From: Pelotomaculum schinkii
GTDB taxonomy: Bacteria; Bacillota; Desulfotomaculia; Desulfotomaculales; Pelotomaculaceae
NCBI RefSeq assembly: GCF_004369205.1
Contig: NZ_QFGA01000001.1
Span: forward strand, 1,550,001 to 1,614,000
Direction: 5' to 3'
DNA: 64,000 nt
Below, piece after piece: positions 18,590-27,544 of the stretch (its first letter is position 1; each line of letters opens with the position of its first letter). Under the pieces are notes generated by a model that did not search any database, was not told where the DNA came from, and saw only the letters and a list, made by a program, of their open reading frames with translations. Both the position numbers and the translations under genes were made by a program.

Positions 18590-20515
18590 TTATTCTGCTA
18601 TATTCTTTCTGATCCAGGAAAGCTTGCCGCCCATCTTTAAGATCTCAGCGTCCAATTCTGAAAGGGTATGCAGTAATTTAATCTTAGTTCCCTTTGTTAT
18701 ATTGTGCAGGAATACTTCACTCTGAAGATTGCCTATTTCCACCTCTAAAGAATCTCCAGCCTCGATCTTGTCATAATCATCAGGATTTTCAAAGGTTAAG
18801 GGTACGATACCAAAGTTAATCAAATTTGCCAGGTGGATGCGGGCAAAGGATTTCACGATAACCGCTTTAATTCCCAGGTGTTTGGGTGCCAACGCCGCGT
18901 GCTCACGGCTTGAACCCTGTCCGTAATTATCACCGGCAATGATAAATCCGCCATTTTTTTCGACAGCCCTTTGATGAAAATTATTGTCGACCACCTCCAG
19001 AACATATTTGGATATTTCTGGTATGTTACTGCGCAATGGCAATATTTTTGCGCCTGCCGGCATAATATGATCGGTGGTAATATTGTCCCCTAGCTTAATC
19101 AGAGCCTCACCCCGCAAAACATCGGGCAGCGGCGGGAATGGAGGTAAAGGCTTAATATTAGGCCCATAGTGAACCTTAATGTTTTTAGCTTCCTCAAAAG
19201 GCCGCGGCCTGATGATCATGTTATCGTTGACAAAAAACTTTTCCGGCATTTCAATTTTAGGATATTCGCCTAAATCCCTGGGATCAGATAAAACACCTGT
19301 CAGCGCTGTTGCTGCAGCCACTTCAGGACTGACCAGATAGACCTGAGCATCCTTTGTTCCGCTTCGACCTTCAAAATTTCTATTGAAAGTCCTGACAGAC
19401 ACCCCTTTGGAACATGGCGCCGAACCCATTCCAATACAAGGCCCGCAGGTGTTTTCCAGGATCCTCGCTCCAGCCTGGATAAGATATTTCATTTCGCCGC
19501 TGTCAATTAAGTGCTCAACGACCTGCCTGGAGCCTGCGCTAATAGTCAGATGAAGGTTTTGGGACACCGTTTTGCCTTTTAACGCATTGGCAACAACTTT
19601 CAGATCTTTTAAAGAGGAATTGGTGCATGACCCGATTGCCACCTGGTCCACCTTTAAACCAGCAACTTCCCTTACCGTTTTAACATTGCCCGGGCTGTGG
19701 GGCAATGCCACCAAAGGTTCCAACTCACTTAAGTTGATTTCAATTACTTCATCATACTCAGCATTTTCATCAGGCACTATTTCCTGCCAATGTTCTCCTC
19801 TGCCCTGTGCTTCTAAAAAACTCCTGGTTATTTCATCGCTGGGGAAAAGACTGGTTGTGCAGCCGGTTTCCGTTCCCATGTTCGTGATGGTTGCCCGGTC
19901 CGGAACAGTTAAATTTTTCACTCCGGGCCCAAAATACTCCAATACTTTTCCGACTCCTCCATTTACATTGATTCGTCTTAAAACTTCCAGGATCACATCT
20001 TTCGCAGAGATCCAGTCAGACAACTTACCGGTAAGCTTTACACCAACAACTTTCGGAAATTTTATTCTAAAAGTTTCGCCGGCCATGGCGGCAGCAACAT
20101 CAAGTCCGCCAGCTCCCATAGCAAAAGAACCAATGCCACCTGCAGTAGGTGTGTGGCTATCAGAACCTATCAAAGTTTTTCCCGGACGGGCAAACCTCTC
20201 AAGGAAAACCTGATGACAAATCCCATTTCCGGGTCTGGAAAAGTGGATCCCATATTTTTGTGCTGCAGATTGCAAAAACAAGTGATCATCAGAGTTTTTA
20301 AAATCTGTTTGCAGGGTATTGTGGTCTACAAAGCTGACGCTTAACTCCGTTTTAACACGGTCGATGCCAATTGCTTCAAATTGCAGATAGGCCATTGTTC
20401 CAGTGGCATCCTGCGTTAAAGTGTGATCAATTTTTAGCGCTGCCACTTCACCTGCAGCAGCTTTCCCCTCAACAATGTGCTGTCTCAAGATTTTTTCCGT
20501 TATTGTACCGGACAT
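18590..20515 (-). CDS. Aconitate hydratase (641 aa)
   Basis: 4Fe-4S enzyme isomerising citrate and isocitrate. The three cluster Cys are visible in AIGSCTNSS and [31 protein letters not shown] and the swivel-domain [14 protein letters not shown] are also present. The length near 640 residues fits the mitochondrial-like single-chain bacterial aconitase (TIGR01342-type) rather than the 900-residue AcnA. The start is supported by AAGGAGA before the ATG. It is preceded by the gntR gene (142 bases) and followed closely by icd. Confidence 0.94.
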   Translation of the reverse strand: MSGTITEKILRQHIVEGKAAAGEVAALKIDHTLTQDATGTMAYLQFEAIGIDRVKTELSVSFVDHNTLQTDFKNSDDHLFLQSAAQKYGIHFSRPGNGICHQVFLERFARPGKTLIGSDSHTPTAGGIGSFAMGAGGLDVAAAMAGETFRIKFPKVVGVKLTGKLSDWISAKDVILEVLRRINVNGGVGKVLEYFGPGVKNLTVPDRATITNMGTETGCTTSLFPSDEITRSFLEAQGRGEHWQEIVPDENAEYDEVIEINLSELEPLVALPHSPGNVKTVREVAGLKVDQVAIGSCTNSSLKDLKVVANALKGKTVSQNLHLTISAGSRQVVEHLIDSGEMKYLIQAGARILENTCGPCIGMGSAPCSKGVSVRTFNRNFEGRSGTKDAQVYLVSPEVAAATALTGVLSDPRDLGEYPKIEMPEKFFVNDNMIIRPRPFEEAKNIKVHYGPNIKPLPPFPPLPDVLRGEALIKLGDNITTDHIMPAGAKILPLRSNIPEISKYVLEVVDNNFHQRAVEKNGGFIIAGDNYGQGSSREHAALAPKHLGIKAVIVKSFARIHLANLINFGIVPLTFENPDDYDKIEAGDSLEVEIGNLQSEVFLHNITKGTKIKLLHTLSELDAEILKMGGKLSWIRKNIAE

Positions 20516-20657
20516 GTATATTCTCCTTGTATCTCATTTTTTAAATAAAATCCATAGACTCCAAATTAAGCTTATTGACATCTGCTGCCATTAATCAGTG
20601 GAGATTTCTCCTTTTTTCATGTGAAGGTTGGTCTTGTTTTGAAGAGGCGGCCCGCTG

Positions 20658-21317
20658 TTATTTATGTGTCCTGATAATATGCAAGAGATTTTCTTTTGCA
20701 TGGACAACATGTTCTATGGTCAGCTTCTCGGCGGCATCTTGGTCATGATCTGCGAGAGCCAACAAAATCTGGCGATGCTCCTTTATGGCTTTTTCAGCTC
20801 GTCCACCGGAGTTGAAAGAAAGCTGCCGGTAATACTGGATCATATGGTGCAGATGCGAAAGGGTATGCTGCAAAGTCCGGCTGTTGCTGTATGCGAAAAC
20901 CCTTTCATGAAACTGAGAATCCAGTTGGTTGATGTGTTCCATGGCATTTTTTATTTGATAGAATTCTTGCAAATCAACAATTTCCGTCAACTCTCTAATT
21001 TGTTCTTCGGTAATATTGGCGGCAGCCCACCTGGACCCCAATCCTTCGATATACATACGGATGGTATAAATATCTTCCAGATCCTTCTCGCTGATTCCTA
21101 GAACGACAGCACCTTTATTTGGGATAATTTGTACCAGGCCTTTTTGCTCCAGCATCCGAACTGCTTCCCGCACCGGCGTCCGGCTAACGCCCAATTCCGC
21201 ACAAAGCTTCATCTCAATGAGATTCTCTCCGGGTTTAATTATGCCGTTCAAGATACTCTCTTCCAGTTCTTCAAAAACGCGTACGCTTAATGAATTGGAA
21301 CTGTCCGGGCTTTTCAT
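20658..21317 (-). CDS. GntR-family regulator, FCD (FadR) subfamily (219 aa)
   Basis: The N-terminal winged helix (about 10-75, with CAELGVSRTPVREAVRMLEQKGLV) is followed by an all-helical FCD ligand domain with the metal/acid-binding residues typical of the group (DLQEFYQ, LDSQFHERVF, EHRQILLAL). The frame is open to 21377, but the ATG at 21317 has ATAGGAGGC ahead and gives the normal N terminus. It is embedded between the Re-citrate synthase and aconitase genes, so it probably senses a TCA intermediate and controls this operon. The palindrome TTGTATACAA in the citrate synthase promoter is the likely operator. Confidence 0.88.
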   Translation of the reverse strand: MKSPDSSNSLSVRVFEELEESILNGIIKPGENLIEMKLCAELGVSRTPVREAVRMLEQKGLVQIIPNKGAVVLGISEKDLEDIYTIRMYIEGLGSRWAAANITEEQIRELTEIVDLQEFYQIKNAMEHINQLDSQFHERVFAYSNSRTLQHTLSHLHHMIQYYRQLSFNSGGRAEKAIKEHRQILLALADHDQDAAEKLTIEHVVHAKENLLHIIRTHK

Positions 21318-21437
21318 AATCGTTTTGCCTCCTATAAGGAATATCTGGCAGGTAATGAAAAGAAGGTGCATGTTCAAAGCATTTCCTGTGGGTTTTAAAC
21401 CTGTTATAGCAGCTCTATGGATAGAGCAGCTAACAAG

Positions 21438-22814
21438 TTATGCTTTTTTTTCAAAAGACAAATTATATTCTTCGATAACAGATGCCAGTTCTTTATCGCT
21501 GATGTTGGTGGTTCGGCCGTTGCTATATTCTTTGTCCACCCATTCTTTCACATATTTAACCAGGGGATTATTTTTACTAACTTTTTTTTCATCAGGCAAA
21601 TCATAATAGGAATTTATCCAGTAAGCAATACCGGCCGAACCGGAGGTTTTGCTCACAGCTACCACTGGTGTACGATTCAACAATAGTTTTGTATCAAAAA
21701 TGTTATATATTTCTTCATCTTTCAGCAAACCATCGGCATGAATGCCGGCACGGGTTAAATTAAAGTTTTTACCCACAAAAGGTGTCATGGGCGGAACGTG
21801 ATAACCGATTTTCTTATCATAGTATTCAGCTATTTCTGTGATTACAGTGGGATCCATGCCGTCAAAAGCGCCTCTTAAAGAAGCGTATTCAAAGACCATA
21901 GATTCCAAAGGAATGTTTCCGGTCCGTTCCCCGATGCCCAACAAGGAACAGTTTATGGCAGAGCAGCCGTAAAGCCAGGCAACGGTTGCGTTTATCACAG
22001 CTTTATTAAAATCGTTGTGGCCATGCCATTCCAACAGTTCTGAAGGCACGTCGGCATAATGCTGGAAGCCGTAAATCAGACCGGGGACGCTTCTGGGCAA
22101 TGCAACGCCGGAGAAAGGAATGCCGTAGCCCATGGTATCACAGGCACGAATTTTGATTGGGATACCTGACTCTTTTGACATGGCCATTAATTGATTAACA
22201 AAGGGTACGACAAAGCTGTAGTAATCTGCCCGGGTGATATCTTCTAAATGACAGCGAGGCTGTACACCTACTTCTAATGCTTGTGCTACCACAGACAAAT
22301 AACTGTCCATGGCTTGCTTGCGGGTTTTGCCCAGCTTTTTAAATATGTGATAATCAGAGCAACTGACCAGGATGCCGGTTTCTTTGATACCCATATCTTT
22401 AACCAGTTGAAAATCTTCTTTGGTAGCTCTGATCCAGGAAGTAATTTCCGGAAAATCATAACCGAGATCCATACATTTACTGACTGCTTCCCGATCTAGT
22501 TTACTGTAGATAAAAAATTCTGTCTGCCGGATAATACCGTTAGGCCCCCCCAAACGATGGAGCATCTTATATAGATCAACTATTTGTTCCACAGTATACG
22601 GGGCACGGGATTGTTGCCCGTCCCGAAAGGTGGTGTCGGTAATCCAGATTTTCTCGGGCATTCCTATTGGCACAAGCCGGTGGTTAAAGGGTATTTTGGG
22701 CACTTCCGTATAAGGAAAGATATCTCTATAAAGATTGGGTTCTGCCACTTCCTGCAATTTGTATTTATAAGGATCCTGTTCTAATAGGTTACTGTGTTTG
22801 TTTGGCTCGATCAT
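21438..22814 (-). CDS. Re-citrate synthase (458 aa)
   Basis: HMGL/DRE-TIM-type enzyme resembling the Clostridium kluyveri Re-citrate synthase and distinct from Si-citrate synthase. The DRE-TIM signature is TDTTFRDGQQSRAPYT (residues about 60-75), and WHGHNDFNKAVIN gives the metal-binding His-X-His. The long N-terminal extension (EPNLYRDIFPYTEVPKIPFNHR) and the 458-residue length fit this group better than homocitrate or isopropylmalate synthases. The frame is open to 22937, but the ATG at 22814 with GAAGGGTG upstream is preferred. It is the first gene of the operon with gntR, aconitase and icd. Homocitrate synthase is the main alternative, made less likely by the context. Confidence 0.88.
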   Translation of the reverse strand: MIEPNKHSNLLEQDPYKYKLQEVAEPNLYRDIFPYTEVPKIPFNHRLVPIGMPEKIWITDTTFRDGQQSRAPYTVEQIVDLYKMLHRLGGPNGIIRQTEFFIYSKLDREAVSKCMDLGYDFPEITSWIRATKEDFQLVKDMGIKETGILVSCSDYHIFKKLGKTRKQAMDSYLSVVAQALEVGVQPRCHLEDITRADYYSFVVPFVNQLMAMSKESGIPIKIRACDTMGYGIPFSGVALPRSVPGLIYGFQHYADVPSELLEWHGHNDFNKAVINATVAWLYGCSAINCSLLGIGERTGNIPLESMVFEYASLRGAFDGMDPTVITEIAEYYDKKIGYHVPPMTPFVGKNFNLTRAGIHADGLLKDEEIYNIFDTKLLLNRTPVVAVSKTSGSAGIAYWINSYYDLPDEKKVSKNNPLVKYVKEWVDKEYSNGRTTNISDKELASVIEEYNLSFEKKA

Positions 22815-22836
22815 AAAAGCACACCCTTCACTGTAT

Positions 22837-22853
22837 ATTATACTTGTATACAA
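22837..22853 (-). promoter_or_regulatory. Promoter -10 box with overlapping GntR-type operator
   Basis: Reading the minus strand, the exact palindrome TTGTATACAA (22844-22853) sits directly before a TATAAT box (22842-22837), about 22 bases upstream of the Re-citrate synthase ATG. The palindrome fits the TNGTNNACNA form bound by FadR/FCD-type GntR proteins. A repressor bound here would occlude the promoter spacer. The -35 region is weak. Confidence 0.55.
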
Positions 22854-23057
22854 TAATGCAATATATAGATTATATTGTCGAAATTTAGGATCGTCAAGAG
22901 TACTCACGGCTCTTGTCATAAATCGATCCTTTCTCATTTGAAATTAAACGGCACACATTTGGCATGTCCGTAATCAGATTTACGGGTCTTGCCCAAAGTG
23001 TGCCGTTACATCAGCTAATAATATAGCCCTTTTGAGGAGGCTCGATTTGTTAGCAAC

Positions 23058-23774
23058 TTACTTTCTGCGTATGATTATTGCTATAAAGTTCATATACTTG
23101 CCTGCACCAGCGTTCATGGACTTGCGATCATTAACGGCATATTTATTGTCACAGACAAGCCAATCATTCCAGCATTCGTCAAAGCTTTCCATTTCGCAGA
23201 CTGATATAATTTCGATGCCATCAGTAATCTCAAGCATCTTCCGCCAATATGTGGTATCATGTAAAGTTTCTATATCTTCTGCTGTCCATGAAAGCAACAT
23301 TTCAGGCGGCAGATTGGCGTGAATATCCTTTTTAAGCCCAGGAACGGCAAACAGCAAGTATCCTCCATGCTTCACTAAAGGCAGCAAATGCTTACCCAGG
23401 TACTTCTCATCACGTCCAAAATAGTGATAGGAATCTATGCTTACCACTGCGTCAAAGAATTCTTCGGCATACGGCAGGCTGTGCGCCTCCGCATGGATTG
23501 GAATAATTTGCTCAGAAGTCAATCCCAGATCATCAAAACGCGTTTTATTATCGGTTGCGCTGACCCATAAATCGGTTGCAAATACACGCAGACTATACTC
23601 CTTAACCATAAAGACAGACGTAACTCCACGCCCGCATCCTAGATCAAGCACGGTTGCGTTTTGGGGAATACTGTGAAGTGCAAGTAATTCCTCCAGCAGC
23701 TTTATGGGATTTGGTCCCATTATATTTTCTTTTATATAGTTACTGTCATATTTTCCTGATTTTGTATACTTCAT
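23058..23774 (-). CDS. Class I SAM-dependent methyltransferase (238 aa)
   Basis: A single Rossmann methyltransferase domain: motif I VLDLGCGRGVTS (about residue 42), an acidic residue after the second strand (VFATDLW), and SLPYAEEFFDAVVSIDSYHYF covering motifs III-IV. The N-terminal KYDSNYIKENIMGPN and the C-terminal NDWLVCDNKYAVND segment recur in a widespread Firmicute family of unknown substrate. The AAGGAAG ribosome site and ATG at 23774 are clear. Upstream on the same strand lies a short reading frame followed by a terminator hairpin, suggesting attenuation control of the type known for drug-resistance genes. The substrate is unknown. Confidence 0.85.
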   Translation of the reverse strand: MKYTKSGKYDSNYIKENIMGPNPIKLLEELLALHSIPQNATVLDLGCGRGVTSVFMVKEYSLRVFATDLWVSATDNKTRFDDLGLTSEQIIPIHAEAHSLPYAEEFFDAVVSIDSYHYFGRDEKYLGKHLLPLVKHGGYLLFAVPGLKKDIHANLPPEMLLSWTAEDIETLHDTTYWRKMLEITDGIEIISVCEMESFDECWNDWLVCDNKYAVNDRKSMNAGAGKYMNFIAIIIRRK

Positions 23775-23842
23775 AATTTATCTTCCTTTCTAATAATGAA
23801 TAAGCGATTTTCAATTTGGAACACACTTTCCATACAGAAAAG

Positions 23843-23868
23843 AAAAAAAGCATAGTACAATACTATGC
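23843..23868 (-). terminator. Leader terminator upstream of the methyltransferase
   Basis: On the minus strand GCATAGTA and TACTATGC (23868-23850) form an 8-bp stem with a 3-base loop, followed by seven T residues (23849-23843). It lies about 70 bases before the methyltransferase ATG with no real gene ending there, so it looks like a conditional terminator. The segment ACTATG at 23907-23902 can pair with CATAGT of the stem (23867-23862) as an antiterminator. Confidence 0.65.
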
Positions 23869-23892
23869 CAAACCCAAGATCATATCTTAAGA

Positions 23893-23967
23893 TCAGCTTG
23901 ACATAGTTCTGTATGAAGACAAAAATTGCACACAAATAAAAGCAATCGCAATTGCCTTTTCTAACAT
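23893..23967 (-). CDS. Putative 24-residue leader peptide
   Basis: An ATG at 23967 preceded by TAAGGAA opens a 25-codon frame ending at TGA 23895-23893. It encodes MLEKAIAIAFICVQF followed by nine residues and overlaps the antiterminator strand of the hairpin described above. Ribosome stalling in such a peptide would change which hairpin forms. The spacing of the ribosome site (about 13 bases) is long, and a competing 79-codon frame covers the same area, so this is a candidate rather than a certainty. Confidence 0.4.
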   Translation of the reverse strand: MLEKAIAIAFICVQFLSSYRTMSS

Positions 23968-24225
23968 GTACAATTATGTGTTCCTTACAGGACAATAGCC
24001 AAACAGACACTACCTTTTCGATTTTAATATGATAAAAGTTTATAGTAACTCCGATACATTGTCAAGAGAAATGGTTTTGGCTTACCTGGGCTCCATGCCA
24101 GCAGTACGCCAACAAGAATGAGTATACAGGCCAGTAAAATAGAAAGCGTGATTAACACGATACGTCCCGCCTTTCGCATAGGGGGTATGGCTCAAACTCA
24201 ATTAAGGGGCTTAATAGTTAAGATA

Positions 24226-26175
24226 TCACTTAATAAATATATTCCAATAATTAAGGATCCAGATCAATCCCATAACTGCCAGGGTAAATATACTATAATG
24301 CACCCGGGCAATCCGCCCCCAAAGTCCCTTCCACCAAGCAATCACCGTAAAAGGCACCAGTAAACAACTGAAAATCCACATAAGGGTTGGTATAAAATCA
24401 AGTAATGGATTTCCTTCTACAGGCATATACGCTTCTTTTGGTAATTGGTATACAGGATCAATGCCTGAAGAAAACAGGCTGGCGAATAAAATCAGGATGG
24501 TGATGCTCGTACAAATTCCAACCCAAAAAGCAATGGCAGAAAACCCGGAGTTTTTATTTTTTCCCCTTTTAAACCAACCTGATATCATCATGATTGCCCA
24601 GCAAATAAGCGAACTTATAGTGATTAATAATATGATTATTGCAGCTAATGCTGTAAAACTCATAGTTGAATAAAATGGAGCTTTCGAATATGTCAGGGGT
24701 CCATCGGTGGTTAACATTATTCTGCCAAAGGGATCTGTTTTAAAAATAATTTTATGAAACGGGCCAAAGGCATCCTGAGTTCTTCCTTCTCTAAGGTTCT
24801 GATACACACCAGGCTCAATTTCAATAAATTTATTTGTTTCTCCGCCATTAGTTACCAGAAGATATCCATCTTCATCCACATCAACATTAATAATACCCCC
24901 AGCCAATATGCTGGCAATTTTCTCATCAGTAGTAACGCTTTTCCGGTTCATCTGGTATTCACCTGTAAACTTCTTAGCCCTTTCCCGGCTGCCTTCGCCA
25001 GGTACTCCCTTTATTTGAGCTGTAATTGGATAGTAAAAATCCATAAACTCTTGAAAAACCTCGGAATGAAGAAGATGATTACCACCACTGTAGGAAATAA
25101 AAATTCCTGTATTCACTTCCGGCACCAGGTAAAGACCTGAGTTATAGAGCATAGTACTTCCACCATGAAAAAGCACATCTTTGTCATTAAAGACCCCCTC
25201 CATATATCCAAGAGTCATGCCTCCCAACGTCGGATCATAGGTAAAGTGCTGCTTATGCATTTCTTTTGCGGTTTCTTCCTTAAGGATTCGTCCTCCGCTA
25301 TAAGCACCACCAGATAAATGGGCTATCATGAAATTGGCCATATCTGAGGCAGTACTGCTCATACTGCCTGCTGGTTCGAGCATTATGTATTCGAAACTTG
25401 CTTCAGTATATGACCCATTAATAAACCTGTAGGGTTTAGCAATACAGGCAGGCGAGTCTAATGTTGGAGGTTGCCGGTAGGTACTGTTATTCATATTTAA
25501 AGGCGTGAAAATATTTTTTTCAACATAATCTGAAAAGGGCTGACCAGATAATCTTTCTACAATATAACCTGCCAAAGCAGTACCATAATTTGAATAGGCA
25601 GCAACTTCACCAGCGGGAAATATCCTTGCAGGCAGGTAGTTCTTTATATATTCATTCAGAGGTAAAAGATCATCTTCCGAAAGCCTGAAAAGTATGTCGG
25701 GGTAATCTTCAAAACCTGGAGTGTGGGTCATCAAATGGGTCATTGTTATCGGTTCTGCTATAGTTTTTTGGAGGGGTTTTTCAAGCCGTGGTGATATTTC
25801 AAAATCCAAATATCTGTTAATATCGGTATTTAGATCCAGTCTGCCCGCTTCAACAAGCTGCATTACTGCAGTCCAGGTAATTAATTTGGAAGTAGAACCA
25901 ATACGAAAAAGGGTAGTATCGGCATCAACCGGAATATTGTTCTCAATATCTGCCAGGCCGAATCCTTTCTTATATACAATTTCGCCATTCTTCACGACAG
26001 ATACGGTTGCATTGGGAATATGATATTTCTCCAGCTTGGATTTCATTGTATTGTCAAAAAAGGCTTCTAAGCTGATATCTTGAATGTCGTTTGCAGAAGC
26101 AGCCGCTGCAGATAGGGCTAAAATCAAGCTTATCAAAAAACTAACGAACGTAAGATATTTAATCCTTTTAAACAT
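24226..26175 (-). CDS. Serine hydrolase of the class C beta-lactamase/PBP4* type with C-terminal membrane helices (649 aa)
   Basis: Secreted, membrane-anchored enzyme of the beta-lactamase-related family. A signal peptide spans about residues 1-28. The catalytic domain (about 35-390) has the SXXK motif in RIGSTSKLITW, the Tyr motif YSNYGTALAGYIVE and the late HGGSTML motif. A linker domain is followed by several helices (about 495-645: FTALAAIIILLITISSLI, ISITILILFASLF and others). This architecture is usual for D-amino-acid or peptidoglycan-related hydrolases in Firmicutes. The gene is 30 bases after a TetR gene on the same strand, which probably controls it. The actual substrate is not known. 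Confidence 0.85.
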   Translation of the reverse strand: MFKRIKYLTFVSFLISLILALSAAAASANDIQDISLEAFFDNTMKSKLEKYHIPNATVSVVKNGEIVYKKGFGLADIENNIPVDADTTLFRIGSTSKLITWTAVMQLVEAGRLDLNTDINRYLDFEISPRLEKPLQKTIAEPITMTHLMTHTPGFEDYPDILFRLSEDDLLPLNEYIKNYLPARIFPAGEVAAYSNYGTALAGYIVERLSGQPFSDYVEKNIFTPLNMNNSTYRQPPTLDSPACIAKPYRFINGSYTEASFEYIMLEPAGSMSSTASDMANFMIAHLSGGAYSGGRILKEETAKEMHKQHFTYDPTLGGMTLGYMEGVFNDKDVLFHGGSTMLYNSGLYLVPEVNTGIFISYSGGNHLLHSEVFQEFMDFYYPITAQIKGVPGEGSRERAKKFTGEYQMNRKSVTTDEKIASILAGGIINVDVDEDGYLLVTNGGETNKFIEIEPGVYQNLREGRTQDAFGPFHKIIFKTDPFGRIMLTTDGPLTYSKAPFYSTMSFTALAAIIILLITISSLICWAIMMISGWFKRGKNKNSGFSAIAFWVGICTSITILILFASLFSSGIDPVYQLPKEAYMPVEGNPLLDFIPTLMWIFSCLLVPFTVIAWWKGLWGRIARVHYSIFTLAVMGLIWILNYWNIFIK

Positions 26176-26205
26176 TTTATCACTCCGTTCCGTTTTTTAT
26201 TTTGA

Positions 26206-26775
26206 TTAACTTTTACTTAGCCGGGAGGATAGTATTACATCATTAGCCGCACTTGATAATAAATCCATCAAATCCTGTATTTCATAATCTTTGGGCAGTA
26301 AGCCGTGGGCAACCATTACCGAGAGGCCCAATTGAAATATCTTCATTTTTAATAAAATAGTTTTTAACTCATCCACCGTGAAACCTTCCAACTCAGGGTC
26401 CTTTTTCATCTGTTCAATCAAGGCCGGTATTATTTTCTCATCATAGACTTTTATGCGGCTATTATTGGTCATGACTAAATCTCTGAAAATTATGCTGTAT
26501 TCTGAGGCAAACCTTAGACTTGCCCTCCCTATATCATGAAATGGGTTTCCTGAACTTTCTTCGCTTAAAAGCTGTTGACTGACACTTATTATCTTCTCTA
26601 TTAAAGCTTCATTCAGTTCATCAATGTTTTTAAAATTTACGTAGATGGGGGCTACAGAACTGCCCATTTGTTCTGCGATTTTTCTGATGGTTATACCATC
26701 AATTCCTTCTGTTTTAGCTATTTCAAAGGCTGCATCAATTATTTGCCCCTTGGTAAATTTAACCTTAGGTCCCAT
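26206..26775 (-). CDS. TetR/AcrR-family regulator (189 aa)
   Basis: The N-terminal TetR helix-turn-helix (about 5-50: KGQIIDAAFEIAKTEGIDGITIRKIAEQMG) differs from the classic YYHF form, having VAPIYVNFKNIDEL. The ATG at 26775 preceded by AAGGAAGTG is preferred over 26799. An 18-bp-arm palindrome lies directly upstream and is the likely autoregulatory operator. It is the first gene of a two-gene unit with the serine hydrolase. Confidence 0.88.
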   Translation of the reverse strand: MGPKVKFTKGQIIDAAFEIAKTEGIDGITIRKIAEQMGSSVAPIYVNFKNIDELNEALIEKIISVSQQLLSEESSGNPFHDIGRASLRFASEYSIIFRDLVMTNNSRIKVYDEKIIPALIEQMKKDPELEGFTVDELKTILLKMKIFQLGLSVMVAHGLLPKDYEIQDLMDLLSSAANDVILSSRLSKS

Positions 26776-26791
26776 AGTAACACTTCCTTCT

Positions 26792-26835
26792 TGTAACATA
26801 AATTATATATCATATGTTATATAATTTATGTTACA
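26792..26835. promoter_or_regulatory. Long operator palindrome upstream of tetR and the serine hydrolase
   Basis: Two perfect 18-bp arms (26792-26809 and 26818-26835) surround an 8-base centre (TCATATGT). The right-hand side in transcription terms reaches to 17 bases from the TetR ATG, overlapping the ribosome-site region. The size and position are typical of TetR self-regulation. Confidence 0.75.
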
Positions 26836-26922
26836 TCATATGCTAATTTTTTGCAATAGTTTTTCCAAATTCCTATATACTTCTTCCTCTGGGGAAGGTT
26901 GGTTTTATGGTGAATAGGCATG

Positions 26923-26950
26923 AAAAAACCACTATCTTTCAAGTGGCTTC
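26923..26950 (-). terminator. Rho-independent terminator
   Basis: On the minus strand CCACTTGAAAGATAGTGG is followed by six T. It would end transcription coming from the truncated F420-hydrogenase-type gene at 27020-27436. Confidence 0.8.
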
Positions 26951-27019
26951 TTCCAAACAATTAGGCTTATTATTAATCAGGTACTAAAAATTCATGCTTT
27001 AATTATTAACTTTCGGCAC

Positions 27020-27436
27020 TTATTTCTTACCGTTTTTTGTTTCCGGAGCCAAGTGCTGTTCCTTGACAAAGGGAGTGTGGTCAGTTTCCCTGTGATAGTC
27101 AGGCACCGGCCAGCCAAAACGGCGTCGCTGCCTCAACCGGAAAGCAGCCGCATGTTTTTTTAATTCAAAACCCACCCCGGCCGCCAGCCGGGAAGCTTCC
27201 AGGCCGGCTGTTTCAATGTATTTATTTTTGACAGCCCTGTCCAGAATATCTTCACCTATAGGTGTGCGCACCAGGCAGGAAGAGGTCCCTATGGTCTCAC
27301 CGGCTTGAGCTTGGGGATCCCAGTAATCCCCCACGGAGAGGTCTGCCAATTCCGCCGACCAGTCTACACACATCTCGCAGGGAGCCCGCTTGAAGGCCGG
27401 CATGAGATGGTGATACATATACTGGTGCCGGTCCAT
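27020..27436 (-). pseudogene. Coenzyme F420 hydrogenase/dehydrogenase beta-subunit C-terminal fragment
   Basis: The 138 codons match the C-terminal FrhB/FdhB domain: CEMCVDWSAELADLSVGDYWDP carries the Cys-X2-Cys and the D-X-SVGD signature, followed by SSCLVRTPIGEDIL. The usual N-terminal 200 or more residues are missing. The break coincides with 27433-27529, a 97-bp piece of the antitoxin-like gene found intact at 39256 onward. The apparent start Met is therefore an accident of the junction. A terminator follows. Non-functional, in my judgement. Confidence 0.75.
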
Positions 27437-27529
27437 CTGGAAGCTTGAGCTTTACACGCATATCAGCCCAGTCATTTAAAGGCATCTTTTCAACTTTTTA
27501 ATACTTAAAAAAGGAACATCCGCCAGACA
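27433..27529. repeat. 97-bp duplicated fragment of the AbiEi-like antitoxin gene
   Basis: This stretch equals 39256-39353 except for a one-base change in a T run. It encodes part of the sequence MPLNDWADMRVKLKLPDG on the minus strand. It joins the truncated F420-type gene to the region downstream of the signal peptidase fusion, marking a recombination scar. Confidence 0.9.
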
Positions 27530-27544
27530 GGTATTTCCTTCCAA

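Noticed and set aside
23771-24010. 79-codon minus-strand frame upstream of the methyltransferase
   Set aside because: It reads across the terminator hairpin and its T-run into the methyltransferase leader, has a composition like random AT-rich DNA, and the shorter leader frame explains the region better.
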